Numbered from the stretch's first letter, positions 20,570 through 30,032 are shown. The stretch: DNA of 33,008 bases from Tannerella sp. (GCA_031272155.1 JAISUI010000052.1:1-33008), one strand, 5' to 3'. Program-made: numbers and translations. The notes: a model not told the origin generated them from the letters alone.

Positions 20570-22714
20570 ATGACGATAAAAGAGATTAATAACAGTTACC
20601 AACACATCATTGAATTGTTGGATGAGGGGATATTGAACACGGCTTTCGATATGCTTCACTCCCTGATTGCCGGTACGCAACGGATTGGTTTTCTGAATAC
20701 TCTGACCCAATTGCAGGAAACATACCGGTACATGCTACGCTATTATGCAGAAGGGACGGACGACCCGTTGCGCGAACAAATCTATATCAATCTTCGCGCA
20801 GACGCCTACAAATTGGCCGACGAAATCAAACATCAGGCCTTATTGACCGATGCGCCGACCATTTATTATATTAATGTGCGGACAACGATTAAGCATCCTA
20901 TTGACATGCAGTTTTTAATCAATTCAATGATAGAGGATTACGAGATAGAGAATATGCCCAACTACGAATTTTCATTAGATTGGCTATTCCATAAAATATG
21001 GACAACTGTCTTTTTGTCAGAAGAAGATGTAAATGCCATTCGCGCAACTTTCAATGACACGACATGCTGTTCTCCCGTCAAATGTCAGTTTGTATCAGCC
21101 TTGTTGCTCGGATTGCAAGCGTCGTTCGACAAGAAAAAAATGTACCTGCTGTTCGATGCCGCTTCCCTAACCGACGATGACGAAACACGCATCCGCGCCT
21201 TTATCGCTATCTTGCTGACACTCTATACATACCGGCAGCGCATCCCATACTACCCCGGTATCCGGCATAGATTAGAAACACTGGCTGAAATGCCTGATTT
21301 TAAACGAATCTTACTGACCGTCATCTTCCGCTTTATCCTTTCGCGCGAAACGGAAAGCATCACACACAAACTTCAGGAAGAGTTTATTCCTGAAATGATA
21401 AAATTTACTGCCAAAATAAACCCTAACATCCATTCCGATACGCCGGAACTGTCGGGCAACGACATGAATCCCGAATGGGAAAACATCTTCTCCGACAGCA
21501 AACTGACGAAACAAATGGAAGAATACAGTAACTTGCAGGAACAGGGTGTGGACGTTATGCACTCTACGTTCATTCACTTGAAACAATTCCGTTTTTTTAA
21601 TACTGTGAGCAACTGGTTCCTGCCGTTCACAGCCAATCATTCCGAGTTTAAGGATATGAAAGAAAGTTCCTGTCTTTCAATTGAAACCATATTAAATGCG
21701 TCGTATTTGTGCAATTCCGACAAATACTCGCTTTATTTAAGTTTCATACACATACCTGAGGGACAGCGCGATGTCATGATTCGTCAGATGGATAGCCAAA
21801 TGAGAGAAATGAATAAATTGCAGGCTGAAGACCTCAAAAGCAAACGAAGCAAGGCGGAAAGTATTGCAGGACAATATGTTCAGGATTTATATCGTTTTTA
21901 CAAACTGTTTCCTCGCCGCTCTGATTTAGTGGATATTTTCCAGTGGAAGCTTGACTTTCACAACCTGGACATTCTCAAACCATATCTGTCGGACGATGAA
22001 ACAAGGATGAATATTGCCGACTTCTATCTCCAGCGTAACCATTTTGACTGCGCGGAACCCATTTACGAACAGCTAATTACACACATAACAGATGACGAAA
22101 TGCTTTACCAGAAATTGGGTTACTGCAAACAGATGAATGACAACGTGCAAGGCGCCCTGGAGAGTTATCTTCGTTCGGAGTTGTTAAATCCTGACAGCAA
22201 ATGGCTGATTCGCCGCATTGCCGGTTGTTACCGTACGCTGAAACAGCCCGAAAATGCACTAAAGTACTACCTTCGTTACGAACAACTTACACAAGGTAAT
22301 GTTTCTGCATGGATCAATATCGGCCACTGTCATCTCGAACTCGGACAATACGACGAAGCCCTGAAATATTATTTTAAAGCCGAATATCTGGAACCGAATA
22401 ATATCAAAGCCTGGCGCGCCGTCGCATGGTGTTCATTCCTGGCCGGCAAATACGAGCAGGCAGGCAATTATTATAGCAAGATAATTGATAAAGATCCTCA
22501 TTTGCAGGATTATATAAATTACGGACATACGGAATGGGCGCTCCAAAACTTCCATGAAGCCATCGGCCATTATCAATCGGCTCTTAAGAAATTGGACAAT
22601 AATTCAGTGCAATTCAGGGAATTATTCAAGCAGGACATCCCGGACTTGCTCCGTGCGGGCATCAAACAGTCGGAACTGTGTTTAATGCTTGATGCGATCC
22701 AACTGGAGTTGTGA
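20570..22714 (+). CDS. Tetratricopeptide-repeat protein
   Basis: C-terminal TPR arrays (SAWINIGHCHLELGQYDEALKYYFKAEYLEPNNIKAWRAVAWCSFLAGKYEQAGNYYSKIIDKDP). The ATG at 20570 (MTIKEINNSYQ) is preferred; the longer ORF from 20432 would overlap lepA antisense. Confidence 0.8.
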   Translation: MTIKEINNSYQHIIELLDEGILNTAFDMLHSLIAGTQRIGFLNTLTQLQETYRYMLRYYAEGTDDPLREQIYINLRADAYKLADEIKHQALLTDAPTIYYINVRTTIKHPIDMQFLINSMIEDYEIENMPNYEFSLDWLFHKIWTTVFLSEEDVNAIRATFNDTTCCSPVKCQFVSALLLGLQASFDKKKMYLLFDAASLTDDDETRIRAFIAILLTLYTYRQRIPYYPGIRHRLETLAEMPDFKRILLTVIFRFILSRETESITHKLQEEFIPEMIKFTAKINPNIHSDTPELSGNDMNPEWENIFSDSKLTKQMEEYSNLQEQGVDVMHSTFIHLKQFRFFNTVSNWFLPFTANHSEFKDMKESSCLSIETILNASYLCNSDKYSLYLSFIHIPEGQRDVMIRQMDSQMREMNKLQAEDLKSKRSKAESIAGQYVQDLYRFYKLFPRRSDLVDIFQWKLDFHNLDILKPYLSDDETRMNIADFYLQRNHFDCAEPIYEQLITHITDDEMLYQKLGYCKQMNDNVQGALESYLRSELLNPDSKWLIRRIAGCYRTLKQPENALKYYLRYEQLTQGNVSAWINIGHCHLELGQYDEALKYYFKAEYLEPNNIKAWRAVAWCSFLAGKYEQAGNYYSKIIDKDPHLQDYINYGHTEWALQNFHEAIGHYQSALKKLDNNSVQFRELFKQDIPDLLRAGIKQSELCLMLDAIQLEL

Positions 22715-22728
22715 TCGTTATTAGCGCA

Positions 22729-23994
22729 TCAGTAACGGAAAACGAGTTCCCTGCAAATCAGGCCTAACAGGATCGTCATGGTTGTCAGCAACATCCATGT
22801 GCGCCTCGAACGGAAGTAGCACAAAAGCAATCCCAACATACCGTATGCACACAGTAACGATACAAAATCGAAACGCAAAGGAACGGTTGCGCCCGGAATC
22901 CGACTGAAACCGTCCACAAACCAGATAAAACCTTTTGTCAAAAACTCAATACAATGCTGCAATATGCTGCTTTCAAATACGCCTGGCGGAAGTTGCATCC
23001 ATGTCAATGTTACAGGAATCAACACAGTAGCCAACAACGAAAGCACTAAATTAGCAAACAGGAATATGGTTGAAATCTCCCCGAAATAATAGCAACACAA
23101 AAAAATCACGCCAATTTGGGCTGCCACCGTAATGGTCAGAACACTCCAAGGGACAGCAAGTAATGGATTGCGTACTTCGATCAGGCGGGAAAATCGGGGT
23201 TGCAAGTAAAAAATAAAAAAGACAGCGATAAAACTTAGCTGAAAACCCACATTAAACAAATAGTACGGATAATATAATAACATGCAGAATGCTGTCGCTG
23301 CCAGGGTGTTGTAAATATCGAACCGACGATATAACATTCTTCCTGCCAAATAGATGGTAAGCATTGTGGCAGCCCGGACAGCCGGTGCGGACAGCCCCGA
23401 AATATAGGCAAATCCCCAGACACCGATAATCAGCAGGATATGTTTCAACCAATGGAAAAACGCCCGTTTCGGAAACATAGAAAACAAGGCGCTCAGAAAA
23501 CTGCAGACAATCCCCACATGAAAACCGCTGACTGACAGCAAATGAGCCGTTCCAATAGTTGCAAACCGACTGCGAAGTTCCCAACCGGCCGCTTGCCGGT
23601 AGTTCACTGTGATCATAGCCAGAAAAGATTTTTCGCGATCCGACAGTCGAAGAGTGTCCAATCGGGAAATCATTATTGCCTGTATGGATAATGCCTTTTC
23701 TTTCAACCAGTCGTGAGCCGGCGGCGCCGTCAGTCGGTATTCATTCAAGGCCGTTACTTGGATTGCCAAAAGCACCAAGACACACATAAACAGGGCGCCC
23801 CATATCCAACGCAGGTCATACGAAGGATCGCGTCTTTTCTTCCGATAAACCCAATAGCAAAGCGCTATCGCCCCAACAAGCATAACAGCCAAAACAGAAG
23901 GCCATTGAAGCGGAAAACAGACCTGAAGGACAATGCCTGTTATCCAAGCAAAAAGCGGCCTTACAAAAGGTCGCTTCCGTATTTCTTCCATCAT
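22729..23994 (-). CDS. ComEC/Rec2-family membrane protein, short form (competence-domain channel only)
   Basis: Signature RSRFATIGTAHLLSVSGFHVGIVCSFLSALF and YISGLSAPAVRAATMLTIYLAGRMLYRRFDIYNTLAATAFCMLLYYPYYLFNVGFQLSFIAVFFI. Confidence 0.88.
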   Translation of the reverse strand: MMEEIRKRPFVRPLFAWITGIVLQVCFPLQWPSVLAVMLVGAIALCYWVYRKKRRDPSYDLRWIWGALFMCVLVLLAIQVTALNEYRLTAPPAHDWLKEKALSIQAIMISRLDTLRLSDREKSFLAMITVNYRQAAGWELRSRFATIGTAHLLSVSGFHVGIVCSFLSALFSMFPKRAFFHWLKHILLIIGVWGFAYISGLSAPAVRAATMLTIYLAGRMLYRRFDIYNTLAATAFCMLLYYPYYLFNVGFQLSFIAVFFIFYLQPRFSRLIEVRNPLLAVPWSVLTITVAAQIGVIFLCCYYFGEISTIFLFANLVLSLLATVLIPVTLTWMQLPPGVFESSILQHCIEFLTKGFIWFVDGFSRIPGATVPLRFDFVSLLCAYGMLGLLLCYFRSRRTWMLLTTMTILLGLICRELVFRY

Positions 23995-24020
23995 ATCTGC
24001 TATTGGAACAATATGCTATT

Positions 24021-24671
24021 TTACAACTGTTTAAGTTCTTTAATCGTCTGAATTGGATCAGCCGACTTAAAAACATAATTTCCAGCCACTAATACATCTG
24101 CACCCGCATCCAGCAGAAGTCGCGCCGTTTCCCTGTTTACGCCGCCGTCCACTTCAATCAGTGTTTGCAGCCCTTTATTATCAATCATTTGCCGGAGACG
24201 GGCTGTTTTTTCCAACGAATGTTTAATAAATTTTTGTGCGCCAAACCCCGGATTCACCGACATCAACAACACCATATCTACGTCATGGATAATATCTTCA
24301 AGCAACGACACCGGCGTATGTGGGTTTAACGTCACACCCGCTTTCATCCCCGCATCCTTGATGGCCGCCACAGTCCTGTGCAGATGGCAACATGCCTCGT
24401 AATGCACATTCATCATATAGGCGCCCGACGCAGCCACTTCCGGAATAAATTTTTGTGGTTCCACTATCATCAAGTGGACATCCATTGGTTTGGTACATAC
24501 CTGTTTTACAGCTTCCAATACAGGAAAGCCAAACGAAATATTCGGGACGAACACACCGTCCATAATATCCAAATGCAGCCAATCCGCTTCGCTCGCATTA
24601 ACCATTTCCAGGTCATTGCGCAAATTCAGAAAATCGGCCGACAACAAAGAAGGCGCTATTTTATGATTCAT
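24021..24671 (-). CDS. rpe: Ribulose-phosphate 3-epimerase
   Basis: IAPSLLSADFLNLRNDLEMVNASEADWLHLDIMDGVFVPNISFGFPVLEAV, DVHLMIVEP, VLLMSVNPGFGAQKFI, EVDGGVNRETARLLLDAGADVLVAGNYVF. Confidence 0.97.
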   Translation of the reverse strand: MNHKIAPSLLSADFLNLRNDLEMVNASEADWLHLDIMDGVFVPNISFGFPVLEAVKQVCTKPMDVHLMIVEPQKFIPEVAASGAYMMNVHYEACCHLHRTVAAIKDAGMKAGVTLNPHTPVSLLEDIIHDVDMVLLMSVNPGFGAQKFIKHSLEKTARLRQMIDNKGLQTLIEVDGGVNRETARLLLDAGADVLVAGNYVFKSADPIQTIKELKQL

Positions 24672-24689
24672 TTTCTATTGTATGAGATG

Positions 24690-24697
24690 CAAAGATA
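24690..24697 (-). promoter_or_regulatory. Putative -7 element (TATCTTTG on minus) for rpe
   Basis: CAAAGATA on plus, 19 bp upstream of the rpe ATG. Confidence 0.45.
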
Positions 24698-24746
24698 CAT
24701 GATTTTTTTTAATTCCGGCATATTCACATAAAAAAATTACCGGTTC

Positions 24747-24786
24747 AAAAAAAAGAGAATGTAACGTGCTTCCATTACATTCTCTT
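24747..24786 (-). terminator. Intrinsic terminator downstream of the 61-aa ORF
   Basis: Inverted repeat AAGAGAATGTAA / TTACATTCTCTT (12 bp, 10-nt loop), followed by a T-run on minus. Confidence 0.8.
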
Positions 24787-24803
24787 ATTGAACTAATTAC
24801 ATC

Positions 24804-24989
24804 CTAATTAATGATATAAGAGCATATTCGTTCTTCTAATGCAGGTTCAGCCTGATACACTCGTGCAAACTGACGGAGGAAACCCAGAGTTTCTTCCCGC
24901 GGACCAAAGACGTAGGTCTTCACTGTTTGCTCATCGCTCGCTGAATGTTCATTTGTAAGACAAAGCGTAAAAAAATTCTTCATAGGCAA
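24804..24989 (-). CDS. Small protein of unknown function (61 aa)
   Basis: ORF MPMKNFFTLCLTNEHSASDEQTVKTYVFGPREETLGFLRQFARVYQAEPALEERICSYIIN. Balanced composition, no overlapping gene, and a dedicated terminator 18 bp downstream. Confidence 0.6.
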   Translation of the reverse strand: MPMKNFFTLCLTNEHSASDEQTVKTYVFGPREETLGFLRQFARVYQAEPALEERICSYIIN

Positions 24990-25101
24990 TACAATATTAA
25001 AAACACTTGTATAACGCCAGCATTTTTACCTTATTGTATTTCTACATTTAATTTTTCCTAAAAAGGAACATTACGCAAATATCATTCTAAACTACAGTAT
25101 T

Positions 25102-25701
25102 TTAAGCGTACGCAAGTTCAATGTGATTTTCTTCAGCCATCCGGCGCATGTTCAGGATAGCATAGCGCATACGTCCCAGCGCTGTATTGATACTGACGCC
25201 TGTGGCATCGGCTATCTCCTTAAAACTCATGTCCTGATAGTAACGCATTTCGAGCACTTCACGCTGATTCTCCGGAAGATGACGTATCATTTTTCGTATA
25301 TCCGCAAAGACCTGATCTTTTACCATCTCGTCTTCAACTGTGCCTTCACACAGACGGATGTCATTGAACAAATCGCACTCGCAATCATCGTTAGAAATCA
25401 GATTTTCATTCCGTTCCTGACGGAAATTATCAATAATGAGGTTATGCGCGATGCGCATGATCCATGCTTTAAACTTGCCCGTTTCAGTATAACGGCCTTG
25501 TTTGATCGTTGTAATCACTTTGACAAAAGTATCCTGGAAGATATCATCCGTCAGATCACGATCCCGTACAGCGTAATAGATGTACGAATGGACACTACTC
25601 TTGTGTCTGTTCAAGAGAACATCAAATGCAGGGTTATTACCTTGTGCATAAAGGACGACCAAATCTTCGTCGGTCATCGTCTTCAAATCTTTCATTACCA
25701 C
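25102..25701 (-). CDS. RNA polymerase sigma factor, sigma-70 family (ECF type)
   Basis: Region 2 (DRDLTDDIFQDTFVKVITTIKQGRYTETGKFKAWIMRIAHNLIIDNFRQ) and region 4 (LPENQREVLEMRYYQDMSFKEIADATGVSINTALGRMRYAILNMRR). Confidence 0.94.
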   Translation of the reverse strand: MVMKDLKTMTDEDLVVLYAQGNNPAFDVLLNRHKSSVHSYIYYAVRDRDLTDDIFQDTFVKVITTIKQGRYTETGKFKAWIMRIAHNLIIDNFRQERNENLISNDDCECDLFNDIRLCEGTVEDEMVKDQVFADIRKMIRHLPENQREVLEMRYYQDMSFKEIADATGVSINTALGRMRYAILNMRRMAEENHIELAYA

Positions 25702-25905
25702 TTAATATTTAGTTATCAGAGTAATGTTTATGCTATAGGCAGATATGTTTTAATTGTTAAACAAAATATGATTTATCTCGCTGACAAAGGAATGAAATAT
25801 TTTGAAACCCGACAAATTTTTTTGAAAAAAAATTGCCCTGTTCTTGCATTTTTGTACAAAACAGGGCGATTTAACGGACAAAAGTCGGTTATTTACAGTA
25901 TTTAT

Positions 25906-27504
25906 TCAGAACTTATATCCTAATGTCAGGGCAAAGCGGGACGTGACGCTCGAAATTTCTGCAGGATTGGACTGTATCGGTTCCGGATCAGAATAATACA
26001 CGTTCGAGAACGGATATAGATTCATCTTTTGTGTCCGGTGAATATACGCCAGGTCCATATAGAAATTAGGCGAAAAACGATACCCCAGTCCCAACGTAAT
26101 ATAATTCGCCTGATTGGTTGTGGTGTAGTGCGTAACGGTTCCAACAGGCAATACTTCCACTTCGCCCGAAGTCAGCGCATGCTTCATTGGGCTTGTTTCC
26201 AGCACATAACCGGCGCGAACAGCGAATTGAGACGACGGTTTCACTTCCGCTCCAAGCCGAAACGTATGGCTAATTCCGAAGTCTTCCGAAATAGTGGAGT
26301 TTGCCCCGTATCCATAGCCTTCCCTGTCGGAGAGAAACATGGTTTTGTAATCTTTCAACTCATAATCCGCACTTATCAAAGCCATGTTGCCGATAATGCC
26401 CGCCGCGCTGAATATCCAGCGTCCGGGCGTCCGCAACGAATACTCGGTGTAAGCCATCTCCGGCGTCACGCCTTCCATCTCCGGCTGGTCATAGGCTGCA
26501 ATAGACGTACCGGCTTCGGCTATATAATAATCCGTCATGCGATACCACTTCGGGGAGTTATAGGCGATACCCAGTCGGAGCGCGTCCGTTGGACGTGCAA
26601 TCAGGCCTACATTAACGGAATAACCCGTACCTTCCGTTTCGAGGCTGTTGTCCATATACAGGTAATCGTCGCCAAAATCCTCATCGTGCTTTGAAGCCAT
26701 CCGATACTCAATAGAAGTAACGGCCAACGTAGCGCCTAAGAAAATACGGTCGGAAATATTCGTGGACAGGGAAAAGTTGTATTCATCCACACTGCCGCTT
26801 TCCGAAATCCGGAGCGTTGTCCTGTCCGGCGAATACGCCCTCCAATCGTTCCCTTCCCATTGACCAAAAGCGCTGTAATACGTTGACGGCAAATTATTGT
26901 ATTTCGTACCGATAAAACCGGATTCATAGCCCAGAATCGGCAACCATGGCAACTCATTGTTGTTATAGGGGTCATAACTGCCGCTTACGTATATCAGGTC
27001 ATTTTCCGGAATACCTTTTCCCGCACCGTATGCATTTGTAGCCTGCGAAGCCACATAGTCTGCCATAGAATAGAGTGGACGGCCTTCCGCCACATACCTG
27101 CGGTTGAAGTTCATTACCCTGTTAAATGACAGCCCGATATTCCAACTTTTGACGCCTCTTTCCTGTCCGGTCGGGAAATAACCCACATAGGAAAAATTAT
27201 CAAAATCAAAGTTCGTTTTCCGGCTTGTACTGTTGATATTATCCCATGTCGCCTTTGCACCGGCGCTGTTCAGGTTCAAAGTTGTCTGAACTTCCGAACT
27301 GCGATAGATTCCTATCCCTGCAGGATTATGCGACATAGCTGACATATCGCCGCCTAATGCGCCGAAGGCGCCGCCCATACTCATTGAGCGGGCGGTACCG
27401 TTCAGGTTTGTCTGCGAAAAACGGAACGCGTCCATTTCACCTTGGGCAAATATTATTCCGCTGCACAAAAGCAACAGACCAATATATATTTCTTTTTTGC
27501 TCAT
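25906..27504 (-). CDS. Outer membrane beta-barrel protein (OmpP1/FadL-like transporter family)
   Basis: Signal peptide; GTARSMSMGGAFGALGGDMSAMSHNPAGIGIYRSSEVQTTLNLN (FadL-like N-terminus); AVRAGYVLETSPMKHALTS; terminal ...FALTLGYKF. The ATG at 27504 (MSKKEIYIG) is preferred. Confidence 0.82.
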   Translation of the reverse strand: MSKKEIYIGLLLLCSGIIFAQGEMDAFRFSQTNLNGTARSMSMGGAFGALGGDMSAMSHNPAGIGIYRSSEVQTTLNLNSAGAKATWDNINSTSRKTNFDFDNFSYVGYFPTGQERGVKSWNIGLSFNRVMNFNRRYVAEGRPLYSMADYVASQATNAYGAGKGIPENDLIYVSGSYDPYNNNELPWLPILGYESGFIGTKYNNLPSTYYSAFGQWEGNDWRAYSPDRTTLRISESGSVDEYNFSLSTNISDRIFLGATLAVTSIEYRMASKHDEDFGDDYLYMDNSLETEGTGYSVNVGLIARPTDALRLGIAYNSPKWYRMTDYYIAEAGTSIAAYDQPEMEGVTPEMAYTEYSLRTPGRWIFSAAGIIGNMALISADYELKDYKTMFLSDREGYGYGANSTISEDFGISHTFRLGAEVKPSSQFAVRAGYVLETSPMKHALTSGEVEVLPVGTVTHYTTTNQANYITLGLGYRFSPNFYMDLAYIHRTQKMNLYPFSNVYYSDPEPIQSNPAEISSVTSRFALTLGYKF

Positions 27505-27567
27505 TCTACTAAAAATAACATGCAATAATTTAAATGCCTTCTGTTGTTTTTTCTTGTTTACTCGGCA

Positions 27568-28863
27568 TTAACGTCGGCCACCACCGCCGCCGGACGAACG
27601 ACTGCTGCCGCCGCCACTACTGAAACTTCCGCCGGATGAACGACTGCTGCTACCACCACCGCTGCTGAAGCTACCGCTCGAACGGCTACTGCTACCACTA
27701 CTACTGCTGCTGCTGTAATTACTGCTCGAACGGGTGGATGAAGGAGCGCTACTCCGTACGGTTGGTGCGGAAGAACGGGTTGTACTGCTGTTGCTACTGC
27801 TACTGCGCACCGATGAAGATGAACTCCGCGTTGTGCTTCCGGAAGAAGATACTCCGCTACGGACAGTCCGTGTAGTTGTGCTGCGTTCGTTGTTTACCGC
27901 ACTGCGTGAATTGCCGGAAGATACGCTGGATGAGCGGGTTGTGCCGCTGTTGCGCACCGACGCAGATGACGATCTCCGCGTTACATTGTCCGACGAACTT
28001 CTTCCCGAACTGCTGCGCGTTGCTGCCGAACTGCGGGTATTGCTGTAGGAACTGCGGTTGCTGCCATAACGGTAGTCCAAACTGCGGTTGCTACGCCCAC
28101 GGTCTGCTGTTATGCGACCGTTCTGGTGACGATAATAAGGGCTGCTGTAGTAGTGATGGTGCCCATAATAACCGCCGTAATAGCCGTGATAGTAACCGGG
28201 ATAACCATAATAACCCCAGCCGCCGTAATACCATGGGTCATACCAGCCGGCATACCAGCCGCCCCATCCCCAACTCCAGGGAGAGTACCATGAACGGTAC
28301 CAATAGGGACTGTGCCATCCGTAATACCATGAACTGTACCACGGACTGTACCATGGATCATACCAACCACCCCAACCGGCGCCCATATTTACATTAATGT
28401 TTACATTGGATGCTCCGTCCGAATAGTCGGTATTATAATCATAAGCGTAATAGCCGTCACTCAAGTAAAGATCCACATTGTCGGCGCCGGTAATCGTGAT
28501 TTTACTTGGCGAATGATAGCGAATAATCCGTTCCGAATATTCGGTATCCGAACGACGGGTAACCGTATCGTCGCCAATATATTCTTCCGGATCATCATAT
28601 TCTACATCGCCGGCATATTCTTCCGGTCCGGTGTAACGGCGGTTATAAGCGTCCACATCCATTTCAGATGGCGCTACTGTTCGTACCGCGGAAGAAGTCG
28701 CTGACGTTGTCGCCGCAACGGTTTCTTTCGCTTCCGTCTTTGTACTCTTTTTATTTTTCCCCGAAGAGAAATACACGTCATCAAAGAATACCTCCTGTCC
28801 TGCAACGCTCAATGAGAGCAACATAAGCATGGACATCATCGAAATAACTTTCATAGTTTTCAT
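27568..28863 (-). CDS. Secreted low-complexity protein: Trp/Tyr/Gly-rich segment followed by Ser/Arg/Gly-rich tail
   Basis: MKTMKVISMMSMLMLLSLSVAGQEVFFDDVYFSSGKNKK (signal peptide), then WYDPWYSPWYSSWYYGWHSPYWYRSWYSPWSWGWGGWYAGWYDPWYYGGWGYYGYPGYYHGYYGGYYG and RSSSGRSSSDNVTRRSSS...GGGSSRSSGGGGGRR. Start moved to 28863. Confidence 0.8.
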   Translation of the reverse strand: MKTMKVISMMSMLMLLSLSVAGQEVFFDDVYFSSGKNKKSTKTEAKETVAATTSATSSAVRTVAPSEMDVDAYNRRYTGPEEYAGDVEYDDPEEYIGDDTVTRRSDTEYSERIIRYHSPSKITITGADNVDLYLSDGYYAYDYNTDYSDGASNVNINVNMGAGWGGWYDPWYSPWYSSWYYGWHSPYWYRSWYSPWSWGWGGWYAGWYDPWYYGGWGYYGYPGYYHGYYGGYYGHHHYYSSPYYRHQNGRITADRGRSNRSLDYRYGSNRSSYSNTRSSAATRSSSGRSSSDNVTRRSSSASVRNSGTTRSSSVSSGNSRSAVNNERSTTTRTVRSGVSSSGSTTRSSSSSVRSSSSNSSTTRSSAPTVRSSAPSSTRSSSNYSSSSSSGSSSRSSGSFSSGGGSSSRSSGGSFSSGGGSSRSSGGGGGRR

Positions 28864-29059
28864 TTTATTTTCTCCTCTTACAACTAAATTAAACAAATTC
28901 TTTTCTTTACTTTATTAGACATACTTTCTTTTTCAAGGTTTAATAAAACCGTTATTTTTTTACCTTTCCAAAGAGACCTGACTCTTTATTGAATACAAAT
29001 GTACTGCCAATTTTTCAGAAACCGCCAGTTAATACAATCTTTAACACGTTTTTAACATG

Positions 29060-29971
29060 CTATTTTTTGTAATCCATCCGCGCCGAAGTCTGTTCGGCTG
29101 TCGGGAAATCGTCAGGCACAACCTGCGTAACTTTGCCGGTAGCCGCCCATTCAGAGCCGCGAAGCAACAACACCTGAAATCCCGTGCATTGCATGGCCGG
29201 ATTGTTTTCCGCCGTTTTTCCGCAATGGCCAAGCATGGTATGGAAGATACGTCCTTCTCCGAATTTGACCGTAAAGATCAATGGCTCTTCCCGCCCTGAG
29301 CCGCCTTTGGCCGTATCAGACCAGGCTGTGTAAAGGAGCGCATCTATATCGCCCGGACCTCGCATGCGGTCGTACAGTTCATCCGATTTGTGCAACCATT
29401 GGGCGGGCAATCCCTGCATCACCGGATGTTGCGTGTCGCGAGCATTCATCTCATATTCGTGCTGCGATCCGTGCGATCCTCCGCTGCCGGGCGAATAGTC
29501 TTTCACTAACTGACCGTCTTTCCAATAGACGTAAGGCCCGGACTGTTCGTTGCGACCACCCCATCCGCCAAGAGCGCACATTTGATTGTATTCCGGCCAT
29601 TGGGTAAACGCATTATCGGCTGCATGATAGACAACTACGCCCCCTCCTCCACGAACAAACTCCGTAAAGCGGCTGTTGGTTTCTTCCGGCCATGCATCGC
29701 CGGTGTAATCAAGAACCACTAATTTGTAGGGCTTGAAATCAAGCACAAACCCCGACATATCCTCGCCTTGGGCAGGCGACTGAGCAATATCCACCTCAAA
29801 ACATCCGGAATTTTCCAAAATTTGTTTGAGAACTACATGGCTTACCGGCCAGTTATGATTGTTTTGTCCGGTAATCAACAAGGTTTTTATCGGCTTTTCA
29901 GCTGATAAATTGCACATGCATAACATTGATGCAAAGAGAAGTACAATACTTCCAATAAGATATCGTTTCAT
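29060..29971 (-). CDS. ThuA-like (trehalose-utilization-type) domain protein
   Basis: KTLLITGQNNHNWPVSHVVLKQILENSGCFEV, LVVLDYTGDAWPEETNSRFTEFVRGGGGVVVYHAADNAF, EPLIFTVKFGEGRIFHTMLGHCG. The ATG at 29971 (MKRYLIGSIV) gives a signal peptide. Confidence 0.88.
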   Translation of the reverse strand: MKRYLIGSIVLLFASMLCMCNLSAEKPIKTLLITGQNNHNWPVSHVVLKQILENSGCFEVDIAQSPAQGEDMSGFVLDFKPYKLVVLDYTGDAWPEETNSRFTEFVRGGGGVVVYHAADNAFTQWPEYNQMCALGGWGGRNEQSGPYVYWKDGQLVKDYSPGSGGSHGSQHEYEMNARDTQHPVMQGLPAQWLHKSDELYDRMRGPGDIDALLYTAWSDTAKGGSGREEPLIFTVKFGEGRIFHTMLGHCGKTAENNPAMQCTGFQVLLLRGSEWAATGKVTQVVPDDFPTAEQTSARMDYKK

Positions 29972-29994
29972 ACTAATTCTATTTTTATTCGCCA

Positions 29995-30002
29995 CAAAAG
30001 TA
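29995..30002 (-). promoter_or_regulatory. Putative -7 element (TACTTTTG on minus) for the ThuA-like gene
   Basis: CAAAAGTA on plus, 24 bp upstream of the preferred ATG. Confidence 0.4.
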
Positions 30003-30024
30003 CGTTTTTTTATGAAAAAAGCAA

Positions 30025-30032
30025 TAACTTTG
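30025..30032 (+). promoter_or_regulatory. Putative -7 element (TAACTTTG) for the beta-barrel gene at 30054
   Basis: TAnnTTTGC match 22 bp upstream of the ATG. Confidence 0.45.

Noticed and set aside
25123-25923. 266-aa plus ORF antisense to the ECF sigma factor
   Set aside because: Covers the whole sigma factor gene in reverse. No signal or domain, and the sigma region 2/4 motifs fix the real frame.
26029-26694. 221-aa plus ORF antisense to the FadL-like gene
   Set aside because: Shadow frame within a confident outer-membrane protein gene.
28110-28390. Possible CRISPR-like repeat array
   Set aside because: Repeats are degenerate, short, lack unique spacers of uniform length, and are explained by codons for WY-rich protein.
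27734-28397. Plus-strand repetitive ORFs (LLLLLLRTDEDELRVV..., CCVRCLPHC...)
   Set aside because: Produced by the repetitive Ser/Arg codons of the minus-strand low-complexity protein, not by independent coding.
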